Notes under the pieces: model-generated
What the model was told of the DNA's origin: nothing
The model's input: the letters and a program-made list of their open reading frames with translations, nothing else
Databases searched by the model: none
Shown here: piece after piece, positions 1 through 5,151 of the stretch
Position numbering within the stretch: the stretch's first letter is position 1
How the letters are laid out: each line of letters opens with the position of its first letter
Origin: an uncultured Candidatus Saccharibacteria bacterium
GTDB lineage: Bacteria; Patescibacteriota; Saccharimonadia; CAILAD01; GCA-016700035
Assembly (NCBI GenBank): GCA_937996675.1
Contig: CALKUN010000121.1
Coordinates: 1-5,151, forward strand
Length of the DNA: 5,151 bases
Direction of reading: 5' to 3'
Program-made: the position numbers and the translations under genes

Positions 1-1
1 C

Positions 2-136
2 GCCGGTCAATTGGGAGCTTTCATGCACGGCAAAGGCTGGCGCAAGAAGGTGGGGGCTGAGGGACAGGCCGGCGCGTTGCAGCTTGCGATTGTGGTTCGG
101 TTCGCGCAGGCATTCATGACGCAGGGAAAGTATTAG
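2..136 (+). CDS. C-terminal fragment of an unidentified phage gene upstream of the tape measure gene
   Basis: An open frame enters from the left edge and ends at TAG (134-136), giving 44 residues that end in FMTQGKY. The segment is basic in its first half (KGWRKK) and then has a hydrophobic helix-like stretch (ALQLAIVVRFAQAF). Reading frame and composition match the plus-strand structural genes. In tailed phages the gene just before the tape measure is usually a tail assembly chaperone, often made in two forms by a programmed frameshift. That identity is inferred from position only: no diagnostic motif is visible in this fragment, and any slippery site would lie outside the window. The stop lies 5 nt before the end of the oppositely oriented broken small gene (142-337). 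Confidence 0.6.
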   Translation, partial: AGQLGAFMHGKGWRKKVGAEGQAGALQLAIVVRFAQAFMTQGKY

Positions 137-141
137 GCTAG

Positions 142-337
142 TCAGAGGCGAGCCGCGTCATCCATTTCTCGGGTGTAGACAGGAGCAGGCTTGCACCCAT
201 TCGCTTTCCACCTTTCATAAGAACCATCGTCGGTGTATTCCCAAGGAAAAGCTAGTCATGCTTGATTAATGCAGTGAATGCGCTCGTCCGCGATGGTACC
301 GATTGCCTTGTCGAGTCATGCCCGGTTGTTTGCTCAT
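142..337 (-). pseudogene. Broken or recoded small accessory gene (region A)
   Basis: An ATG at 335-337 (minus strand) is preceded by AGGAG at 6-nt spacing and by an extended -10 promoter, so initiation looks real. The start frame, however, gives only 23 residues (MSKQPGM...) and stops at TAA (266-268). The protein-like reading is in another frame: LDKAIGTIADERIHCINQA, then an in-frame TGA (256-258), then LAFPWEYTDDGSYERW, continuing to MDDAARL and a TGA at 142-144. Skipping one base near 316 joins MSKQPGM to LDKAIG. The simplest reading is a gene of about 65 residues that has suffered one frameshift and one nonsense mutation (for example Trp TGG to TGA, giving QAWLAF). Sequencing error or recoding are alternatives. 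I do not recognise the family. It lies antisense between the upstream tail gene and the tape measure gene. Confidence 0.5.
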
Positions 338-343
338 GTCAGT

Positions 344-348
344 CTCCT
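344..348 (-). promoter_or_regulatory. Shine-Dalgarno site of region A
   Basis: AGGAG on the minus strand, 6 nt before the ATG at 337. It supports real translation initiation here although the frame that follows is short. The promoter upstream predicts a transcript start at about position 347, inside this site. Confidence 0.65.
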
Positions 349-353
349 AAGAA

Positions 354-381
354 AGTCTAGCACCTGACAGACGCTTTGCAC
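354..381 (-). promoter_or_regulatory. Extended -10 promoter of region A
   Basis: On the minus strand: GTGCAA (381-376) as the -35-like box, a 16-nt gap, and TAGACT (359-354) as the -10, with TG (362-361) placed for an extended -10 (TGCTAGACT). The TAnnnT form is typical of vegetative promoters in high-GC bacteria. The same two boxes at the same spacing stand before regions B and C, and this recurrence is the main support. Predicted transcript start is about 347, giving a leader of roughly 10 nt. The module lies in the gap before the tape measure gene and fires away from it. Confidence 0.6.
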
Positions 382-427
382 GCGCCGCACACACACAACC
401 AGCGCCCCACCGCGCGATCCGTCAGCC

Positions 428-2428
428 ATGTCCGACGGTGAACGCACGACGTGGGAACTAGACTTTCCCGATAACGGCAGTCTCGACCGTATCACCGACA
501 AGGTGAACCGACTCGCCGCCAAGCAAGACCAGCTCAACAACGTCGCTAAGGGCTTCCTAGGCATAGGTGTTGAGACCGAGAGCAGCGTCAAGAAGACCGC
601 TAAGGGCTTTGACATTTTCGACGCTGCGATGGCTAAAGCTACGCGCTCTAGTCAGTCCTTCGGCCAGGAACACACCTCCCTCACGACTAAGACAGGGGAC
701 CTCACCGCTAAGCTCAACACGAGCGCCACGGCCTTCGGGTTCTTCGCCTCAGCGGGCGCAGCGGCATTCAGCACGATCAAGAGCAGCGTCGAGAGCGCGA
801 TCGGGGCGCTCGTCGAGTTCGACAAGCACGCTACCACTGCATTTGGCGAGCGCACCTCGACTCTCAGAGCCTACACGACGATCCTAGGCGACGCGACTCA
901 AGCCCAGGTCGAGTACGGCAAGGCTAACCAGCTTGCGAGCATGACTGAGCTGACCAGCGCCAGTACGCTCAAAGCCCAGCAAGCGCTTATCGTCGCCGGC
1001 TTTCGCGGGGAGGACCTCACCAAGAGCCTCACCGCGAGCATGGACGTAGCAGCCACTAAACAGCCGGCTGAGCGCGAGATGACCATGGAGCGCATGGGGC
1101 GCGCTTTCAGCCAGATTCTTGCTGCAGGCAAGCTGCGTGGTCAGGAGCTCAACCAACTAGCTGAGGCTGGCGTCAATCGTGGCCAGGTGCTGGAGATACT
1201 CGGCAAGGGCGACGCGGGCAAGGGAGAGAAGTCTATCAGCGCGGGCGGTGTGTCAGCTAAGGAGGGAATAGAGGCGGTCTACAAGTCCATCCTCTCGACG
1301 CTGGGAACGCAGAAACTCGGGCAGTTCGCGACTGGCGCTGCGGGCTCCATGGCCGGTGAGCTCTCAAACAGGGAGGAAGCGCTAGACATTCTCCTGAAGA
1401 GTTTCGATGGTGAGACCCTGCCGGCGGTGAAGCGCTACACCGCGTCGTTGCACGAGCAGAACAGCATGCTCTCGACGAACAGTGAGAATGGCAAGGGCCT
1501 GGTCATGATGCTGTCCGACTTCGCGTCGGTGACAGCGAACGTCAAAACCGAGTGGACGGACTTTACGACGGCTTTCATGGGTAGTTTCGTCGAGGCGTTC
1601 AACACCGAACGCGCGGTAGACGGTGCATTCACGCCGATGACCGATGGTGTGAAGATGCTAGGCGAGACTCTGGGCAAAGTCGGAACCGTCGTCGGGCAAG
1701 TGACTCGCGCCTTCGAGAGCATGCTTGACGCGATGCAGCCCGCCTTGAAATTCATGTCGGACCCCTTTGGTAAAGAAGAGACCAAAAAAGAATTGATGGG
1801 CGACTTGGAGCGCCAGAATCCCACTCGCTACAAGGAGATCCAGGCGCGTCTAGACAGGGGTGACACCGTCGAAGAAGCTACTCGGTTCGCAGGTTCTGGT
1901 GGAAAAACTGCGGCAGAAAAAGCTGCAGCCGAGAAGCAATGGCTGGACTTTAAGCAACGCCAGGCTGACGGTGAGACCGATGAGGACACGATCGCTATGA
2001 ATAAGCTCCTAGCCAAGAAGCCGGGCAACGGTGCGCGAGTCACGCACTGGCCATCTGGTGGAGCTGGTGCAGGCGGAGCTGGCGGTAGAAAGAAAAGCGA
2101 AGGTATCGCCCTAGATTTTAGTTCGAACGGTGGTGATAGCTGGGGCGGTGCAGACTACAGCGCGAGCGCAGGCGTAGGGGCCTCTAGTTCAACTCAGGAG
2201 AGCTTGCGTCAAGCAGTCCATGCGGCAGGGCAGGCTAGCAGCGCGCCGAGCTCTCAAGCGCAAACAGGGAGCTCTGCGGGTGCAGGCAGCATGACCGTGC
2301 ACGTTGACCAGATAGACATAGCGGTGAGTGGAGCTGGGAACGCTCGCGAGACAGCAGAGGAAGTCTGGCGCGTGTTCACTCAGAGGGCGGGGCGGCTGAC
2401 GCGGTCGCCGGGTGTGGGACGGTTTTAG
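428..2428 (+). CDS. Tail tape measure protein
   Basis: A 666-residue protein expected to run inside the tail tube during assembly, set tail length and help DNA passage into the host. Residues 1-100 are polar and helix-rich. Residues 101-116 form a small-residue hydrophobic stretch (FGFFASAGAAAF). Residues about 138-330 look like the conserved tape measure domain: TTILGDATQAQ, then ILAAGKLRGQELNQLAEAGV (229-249), the signature 'skGk..GqEL.qLaeaGv' of phage tape measure proteins. Residues 450-530 are charged and helical. Residues 543-620 are Gly/Ala/Ser-rich linker. The end (621-666) is a short beta-like segment followed by a basic tail. At roughly 0.15 nm per residue the tail would be near 100 nm. 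ATG 428 is chosen because no in-frame start fits better; there is no clear SD, and GATCCGTC lies 4 nt upstream. The stop overlaps the antisense gene B by 4 nt. Confidence 0.88.
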   Translation: MSDGERTTWELDFPDNGSLDRITDKVNRLAAKQDQLNNVAKGFLGIGVETESSVKKTAKGFDIFDAAMAKATRSSQSFGQEHTSLTTKTGDLTAKLNTSATAFGFFASAGAAAFSTIKSSVESAIGALVEFDKHATTAFGERTSTLRAYTTILGDATQAQVEYGKANQLASMTELTSASTLKAQQALIVAGFRGEDLTKSLTASMDVAATKQPAEREMTMERMGRAFSQILAAGKLRGQELNQLAEAGVNRGQVLEILGKGDAGKGEKSISAGGVSAKEGIEAVYKSILSTLGTQKLGQFATGAAGSMAGELSNREEALDILLKSFDGETLPAVKRYTASLHEQNSMLSTNSENGKGLVMMLSDFASVTANVKTEWTDFTTAFMGSFVEAFNTERAVDGAFTPMTDGVKMLGETLGKVGTVVGQVTRAFESMLDAMQPALKFMSDPFGKEETKKELMGDLERQNPTRYKEIQARLDRGDTVEEATRFAGSGGKTAAEKAAAEKQWLDFKQRQADGETDEDTIAMNKLLAKKPGNGARVTHWPSGGAGAGGAGGRKKSEGIALDFSSNGGDSWGGADYSASAGVGASSSTQESLRQAVHAAGQASSAPSSQAQTGSSAGAGSMTVHVDQIDIAVSGAGNARETAEEVWRVFTQRAGRLTRSPGVGRF

Positions 2429-2637
2429 ATTTTGGTTAGCTGCGACACATAAGGCATATAGGTGCGTTGAGCCAACTTCGCACCAGTGCGCTTGTTAATC
2501 CGTTCATCTTCATGAACACAAGCGTTCACAATTTTGCCTCCTTTCTCCATGAAATGGTGAATGCGCCCGGTATGCTCCTTTTGACCAACACCAGCCTTAC
2601 CAGTCCACTTAACACGATCGCCAATCTGCAATGACAT
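2425..2637 (-). CDS. Small accessory protein of unknown function (region B), possibly SH3/Tudor-like fold
   Basis: A 70-residue protein. The start is set at ATG 2637 rather than the longer in-frame ATG at 2688, because AGGAGG lies 5 nt before it and the promoter -10 lies inside the longer version. The sequence begins MSLQIGDRVKW, then TGRIHHFMEKGG, and ends in a strand-like PYVSQLTKI. 'GDxVxW...G.I' openings and an 'S.L.K' ending are typical of small SH3/Tudor-like barrels, including the DUF2945/HVA1 type. This is a weak fold guess and not a function. The protein is basic, with a conserved-looking HEDERINKRTG turn. It is antisense to the tail genes, overlaps the tape measure stop by 4 nt (TTAG), and has its own promoter at 2655-2682. 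It is most likely a moron, expressed independently of the late operon. Confidence 0.75.
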   Translation of the reverse strand: MSLQIGDRVKWTGKAGVGQKEHTGRIHHFMEKGGKIVNACVHEDERINKRTGAKLAQRTYMPYVSQLTKI

Positions 2638-2642
2638 TCGGA

Positions 2643-2648
2643 CCTCCT
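2643..2648 (-). promoter_or_regulatory. Strong Shine-Dalgarno site of region B
   Basis: AGGAGG on the minus strand, 5 nt before ATG 2637. It decides the start: the upstream ATG at 2688 has no SD and would begin upstream of the promoter. The predicted transcript start (about 2648) is the first base of this site. Confidence 0.8.
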
Positions 2649-2654
2649 CACTAA

Positions 2655-2682
2655 AGCCTAGCACCTCCAAATCGCTTTGCAC
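2655..2682 (-). promoter_or_regulatory. Extended -10 promoter of region B
   Basis: On the minus strand: GTGCAA (2682-2677), a 16-nt gap, then TAGGCT (2660-2655) preceded by TG at the extended -10 position (TGCTAGGCT). It has the same boxes and spacing as the element before region A. The predicted leader is about 11 nt and starts with the SD. The promoter points away from the 211-residue tail gene that follows on the plus strand. Confidence 0.65.
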
Positions 2683-2726
2683 GTTCATTCTCGCACCGAC
2701 GCACCCTCAAAACGATCCGTCCCACC

Positions 2727-3362
2727 GTGGCAGTCATTGGCACCTACGACACGCGCACCGGCCAAATCACGATGGCCAGCGCATCCAATGGTAACGCCGT
2801 CGGTATGTCTCCGCCTTACTGGCGCATCAACCGGCTTGCTTGGGACGAGCCGCGAATCGCCGGGTTCATCTTGCCCGGTCGCGTGACGCTCGCGCCCTTC
2901 AAGATCGGCATTAAGGTGCAGGAAGGCGAAGCGTCGGGTAAGGACGGCGGCAAGCCCGTCTTCCGCGGCGTCGCTCTACCCCGAGCTCAATTCACTTGCG
3001 AGATAGACACGGGTGATGACTACTTCATGATGGACGCGATCGTGAAGATCATCATGCCCATAGGGCAGCCGACGAAGCGTAACTTGTACAATGTCTATCA
3101 CCCGACGCTAGCCCGCTACAAGTGCAATGTGTGCTTTTGCGAGTGGATTGAAGAGACACCGCCAAACAACGGCGGACCAGTGATTTTCAAGCTGTTCCTC
3201 GTTTGCGTGTTCAGCCGGGATGACGCTACGCACACTCCGACTAAGAGTGCGACCACCTCGCCGGGCAACGCGCAAGCGATTGACCTCGTCGGAAACGTGA
3301 AGCGGATAAACGACGTGCGCGATCGGCCCACGGATGGCGGTGGGCGTCCTACTGCGCCTTGA
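2727..3362 (+). CDS. Phage tail/baseplate-associated protein
   Basis: A 211-residue protein, probably a structural or baseplate-assembly component, judged from its place between the tape measure and hub genes. The start is GTG at 2727 (MAVIGTYDT); the first in-frame ATG would remove the opening strand. No SD is visible, and GATCCGTC ends 5 nt before the start. Residues 45-110 are beta-rich (FILPGRVTLAPFKIGIKV, FTCEIDTGDDYFMMDAIVKI). Residues 119-165 hold 'NLYNVYHPTLARYKCNVCFCEW ... PPNNGGPVIFKLFLVCVF', resembling baseplate proteins in which 'vyHP.la...i..v.v.....p...g' precedes a closing strand. From about 167 the tail is Thr/Pro/Gly-rich and likely disordered. Cys133, Cys136 and Cys138 are clustered (CNVCFC). 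No enzymatic motif is seen. Family assignment is tentative; structural role fairly likely. Confidence 0.7.
   Translation: MAVIGTYDTRTGQITMASASNGNAVGMSPPYWRINRLAWDEPRIAGFILPGRVTLAPFKIGIKVQEGEASGKDGGKPVFRGVALPRAQFTCEIDTGDDYFMMDAIVKIIMPIGQPTKRNLYNVYHPTLARYKCNVCFCEWIEETPPNNGGPVIFKLFLVCVFSRDDATHTPTKSATTSPGNAQAIDLVGNVKRINDVRDRPTDGGGRPTAP
3326..3345. repeat. Short inverted repeat at the end of the 211-residue gene
   Basis: GCCCAC (3326-3331) and GTGGGC (3340-3345) are perfect inverted arms around an 8-nt loop, inside the last codons of the upstream gene. No T-run follows, so it does not qualify as an intrinsic terminator. It lies about 20 bp before the promoter of region C. Confidence 0.35.
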
Positions 3363-3366
3363 GTTG

Positions 3367-3394
3367 TTGCGACGGTGCGGGAAGGTGGTAGGCT
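3367..3394 (+). promoter_or_regulatory. Extended -10 promoter of region C, predicting a leaderless start
   Basis: TTGCGA (3367-3372), a 16-nt gap, then TAGGCT (3389-3394) with TG at 3386-3387 (TGGTAGGCT). It matches the promoters of A and B in boxes and spacing, but lies on the plus strand. The last -10 base is 7 nt before A3401, so transcription should begin on the A of the ATG. Confidence 0.6.
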
Positions 3395-3400
3395 AAGAGG

Positions 3401-3583
3401 ATGTGGGACTCTAAATTAGCATCCGCGCGTTCAAAAGCTACCGTTCGCGACTCCCTAAAATTTGAAAAACGCAATCTAGCGCATGCAGTTAGACGCTTAA
3501 ACAAGCTGCTCTGTCGCAATGCAAAACGCTCTACACTCAGCGGTGGGCCATGTGTGACTGAGCAGCCGGCGGGCAAGTCATGA
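3401..3583 (+). CDS. Small basic accessory protein of unknown function (region C)
   Basis: A 60-residue protein, strongly basic, with Lys and Arg throughout residues 5-43 (SKATVRDSLKFEKRNLAHAV then RRLNKLLCRNAKR). This part should be mainly helical; the last 15 residues are Gly/Pro-rich. I do not recognise it. A nucleic-acid- or partner-binding role is possible from charge alone. The ATG follows the -10 element by 6 nt, so the message is probably leaderless; AAGAGG touches the ATG and is too close to act as an SD. Its stop shares ATGA with the hub gene start, so it may couple translation into that gene. Codons are richer in A-ending forms (AAA, GCA, TCA, CTA) than in the flanking tail genes, which suggests separate origin. 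It is the only one of the four small genes co-oriented with the tail operon. Confidence 0.65.
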   Translation: MWDSKLASARSKATVRDSLKFEKRNLAHAVRRLNKLLCRNAKRSTLSGGPCVTEQPAGKS

Positions 3584-4887
3584 CCATCCCCAAAAAAGCA
3601 GAGGTCCAGCTCTACGCTCCCTCCGACCCTCAGAACGTCGCCGCGGTCAAGGAAGCCGACCTTCTGCAGCCCCAGGTGGGCAACTGGTCGATCAACATCG
3701 CAGAGATGGCCGGAGATGACGCTGTGCTTTCCGACTCGACCGGAGCTGTGACCGTCCAGTGGTCCGGCTCGACTCTGCAGGGACACGTTGAGCGCGCAGC
3801 CCCTGACCGCGGCATATGGCAGGGGCTCATCGTCGGTGGTAAGGGCGGGCTCAACAAAGCTGTCACGGCCCAACACTACTACCAGACGCCAGCGATGAAC
3901 ATCGTCAAGGCGACGTTGGAGCTAGTCGGCGAAACACTCGCCACCGACAGCACCGGCCTTAACACGGTCATCAACTACCCCCGGCGCGCAGTGTCCGCGT
4001 CCAGGTGCCTTGACGAGCTCTGCGACGTGCTGGGCCTCATCTGGCGAGTGAAGCTCGACGGCACTGTCTGGCTCGGAACCTACACATGGCCCACCGCTAA
4101 AACTACCTTCGTTTACCAACGGTCTAACAATGAGAACGACGCCAAGCTCATGCCGGATGTAGGGCAACCCCTCCTAGAGCCTGGCACGACGATCGTGCTC
4201 GACAGCTCGGCGGCAGCTACGGCAGAGGAGAAGAGTGCCCAGAAGATAGGCGTCGCTATGTATACGATTAGCGACAGTCTCTCTAAAGCTCAGGTGTGGT
4301 TCGTAGACCCACTGGCTGATTCTCAGATAGACGACCAGCTAGCACCCGACCGAATGCACGCGGGGGTGGCTGCCCTCTCTCTGCAAGCGCTGCGCGGGGT
4401 GGACTGGTATCGCTCTTTCCAGGGCCAGGTGGTGACTCAGAGGAACGATGGGACCTTGGATGTGATCCTCGACGCGGTGAAGGGTATTGGCGAACTACCG
4501 GCTATCCGAGGCGTAACCGTGTCGGTTCCAGTCGGCGGTGCGGTGCGGACAGTGCGAGCTAACGAGCGCTGCACGGTCATTTTTGAAGCGGGAGACTTTC
4601 GCCGGCCTAGGGCGGTGGGGTTTGAGGGAGTGTTCGGAAGCGCTGGCGCAGGGACTTTGGGCGTTGCGCGGCAGACTGACACGGTTGATCGCAATAGCGC
4701 GCTAGCTACTTGGATGGGACAGGTACAGACGTTTAATGCACAGGTACTTGTTTCGATAGGGCAGATTGCTACCTACATTAACGGTATAGCGCCTGGCACG
4801 GTTACTCCAGTTACGCAGACTGTTAGCGCGATAGGCGCGACCGTGGCGACGATAAGCAGCTCTAGTCCTGACTTAAAGTTGCCTTAG
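3580..4887 (+). CDS. Baseplate hub/spike-like protein with OB-fold domain
   Basis: A 435-residue protein likely to form the hub and spike base at the tail tip. Residues 1-90 are beta-rich. Residues 106-165 (MNIVKATLELVGETL, then CLDELCDVLGLIWRVKLDGTVWLG) resemble the hub fold, where a small alpha/beta domain is followed by a 'G..W.v..dGtv.lG' turn. Residues about 275-350 (WYRSFQGQVVTQRNDGTLDV, later VRANERCTVIFEAGDFRRPR, AVGFE) fit the OB-fold of gp5/gpV-type spike proteins, with the usual 'v..g.rv.v.FegGdp..P...g' ending. Residues 360-435 form a helix and then a Thr/Ser/Val-rich tail, as in phage spike proteins ending in an 'IG.I.sgs' repeat. No lysozyme or peptidase domain is seen. ATG 3580 overlaps the stop of the preceding small gene (ATGA); no strong SD is visible. 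The stop overlaps the antisense ORF D by 4 nt. Confidence 0.75.
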   Translation: MTIPKKAEVQLYAPSDPQNVAAVKEADLLQPQVGNWSINIAEMAGDDAVLSDSTGAVTVQWSGSTLQGHVERAAPDRGIWQGLIVGGKGGLNKAVTAQHYYQTPAMNIVKATLELVGETLATDSTGLNTVINYPRRAVSASRCLDELCDVLGLIWRVKLDGTVWLGTYTWPTAKTTFVYQRSNNENDAKLMPDVGQPLLEPGTTIVLDSSAAATAEEKSAQKIGVAMYTISDSLSKAQVWFVDPLADSQIDDQLAPDRMHAGVAALSLQALRGVDWYRSFQGQVVTQRNDGTLDVILDAVKGIGELPAIRGVTVSVPVGGAVRTVRANERCTVIFEAGDFRRPRAVGFEGVFGSAGAGTLGVARQTDTVDRNSALATWMGQVQTFNAQVLVSIGQIATYINGIAPGTVTPVTQTVSAIGATVATISSSSPDLKLP

Positions 4888-5144
4888 TCCACCGCATCGT
4901 AGACGATCTTAGGGACGAGCAGATCGTTAATATAGTAAAGGCGCTTGGCTTTCAAGCGCGCTTCGTATTCTTCATAAGCACTGCCCGCTAAATTGTTAGC
5001 ATGTCGTCGATTCCAATTAACCATACCATCCGTTTCTTCCTTGACGATAGGGTGCAAGCTCTCAATTTTCTGGCGCAGCGTGCAAACACCATCGCTGAAG
5101 CTATAGCAGGTATCGAGAGCCTTATTAAGACGGCCTAGCGCCAT
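4884..5144 (-). CDS. Small accessory protein of unknown function (region D), possibly partial at its N-terminus
   Basis: An 86-residue frame from ATG 5144 to TAA 4884-4886. The frame stays open to the window edge, so the true start may lie beyond 5151, and no SD fits in the 7 nt visible upstream. An internal ATG at 5024 has GGAAG about 6 nt before it and would give 46 residues (MVNWNRRHANN...). The middle (residues 41-75) is helical and charged (NWNRRHANN, YEEYEARLKAKRLYY), and the end is hydrophobic (INDLLVPKIVYDAVD). There is no recognised family. Like gene B it runs antisense to the preceding structural gene and overlaps its stop by exactly 4 nt. I infer it belongs to the same set of boundary genes. 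Confidence 0.6.
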   Translation of the reverse strand: MALGRLNKALDTCYSFSDGVCTLRQKIESLHPIVKEETDGMVNWNRRHANNLAGSAYEEYEARLKAKRLYYINDLLVPKIVYDAVD

Positions 5145-5151
5145 TGGTGAC

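Larger units (their letters stand above)
344..422. repeat. Intergenic repeat block, copy 1 (paired with 2643-2720)
   Basis: This gap block resembles the one at 2643-2720 in the same order: CTCCT (SD complement), AAAGYCTAGCACCT, CGCTTTGCACG, a diverged GC- and CA-rich middle, then GATCCGTC. Only the ends are well conserved. In both copies GATCCGTC lies 4-5 nt before the start codon of the following structural gene. This suggests a shared origin or a shared control function for the two gaps. Confidence 0.6.
2643..2720. repeat. Intergenic repeat block, copy 2 (paired with 344-422)
   Basis: Second copy of the gap block, with CTCCT, AAAGCCTAGCACCT, CGCTTTGCACG and GATCCGTC in the same order and close to the same spacing as copy 1. 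The middle section has diverged. The genes on both sides differ from those around copy 1, so similarity is confined to the control region. Confidence 0.6.

Noticed and set aside
142..337. Alternative genetic code (UGA as Trp) for the whole phage
   Set aside because: Every intact gene here uses TGG for Trp, and two plus-strand genes appear to end at TGA (3360-3362 and 3581-3583). Only region A has in-frame UGA.
388..399. CA-dinucleotide run
   Set aside because: Too short to be a meaningful repeat. It lies in the diverged middle of the intergenic block.
1435..1824. Antisense open frame of 129 codons inside the tape measure gene
   Set aside because: It is fully inside the tape measure gene on the other strand, with low-complexity Ser/Val composition and no start signals.
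2405..2450. Bidirectional terminator between the convergent tape measure gene and gene B
   Set aside because: No stable inverted repeat with a flanking T-run is present at this junction or at the one near 4887.
3349..3876. Long antisense open frame of 175 codons across the hub gene start
   Set aside because: It lies opposite two better-supported genes and has no SD or promoter module. It fits chance openness opposite GC-biased coding sequence.
1..5151. Frequent CTAG tetranucleotides
   Set aside because: By rough count (about 25) they are only slightly above chance expectation. It is notable only because many bacteria avoid CTAG.
1..5151. tRNA genes, CRISPR arrays, insertion sequences
   Set aside because: I saw no cloverleaf-like sequence, regularly spaced repeats, transposase-like frame or terminal inverted repeats.

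Overview
The window is a piece of the tail-morphogenesis region of a tailed phage or prophage. The host looks moderately GC-rich. The promoter-like sequences are of the extended -10, TAnnnT type and one of them predicts a leaderless start. That combination is common in Actinobacteria and also in Deinococcus-type bacteria, but it does not settle the host.

The plus strand carries the structural genes in the usual tail order: the C-terminal end of an unidentified gene (2-136, where tail-assembly chaperones usually lie), a 666-residue tape measure protein (428-2428), a 211-residue tail/baseplate-type protein starting at GTG (2727-3362), and a 435-residue baseplate hub/spike-like protein with an apparent OB-fold (3580-4887). 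Before these starts I see no good Shine-Dalgarno sequence.

A small accessory gene sits at each boundary between structural genes. Region A (142-337, minus) has a strong SD and start, but its apparent frame is broken by one frameshift and one UGA. Region B (2425-2637, minus) is an intact 70-residue gene. Region C (3401-3583, plus) is a 60-residue basic protein whose stop overlaps the hub start as ATGA. Region D (4884-5144, minus) is an 86-residue ORF that may continue past the window edge.

The main discovery is that A, B and C, which differ in protein and in orientation, are each preceded by the same promoter module: a KTGCRA -35-like box, a 16-nt gap, then TAGRCT with an upstream TG (extended -10). 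In A and B the predicted transcript starts at the SD itself. In C it starts on the A of the ATG. A and B also share a longer intergenic block ending in GATCCGTC just before the next structural gene, and B and D both overlap the preceding structural stop by exactly 4 nt (TTAG). This looks like a set of independently expressed single-gene cassettes (morons) placed at structural gene boundaries, mostly antisense to late transcription. Their functions cannot be read from sequence alone.
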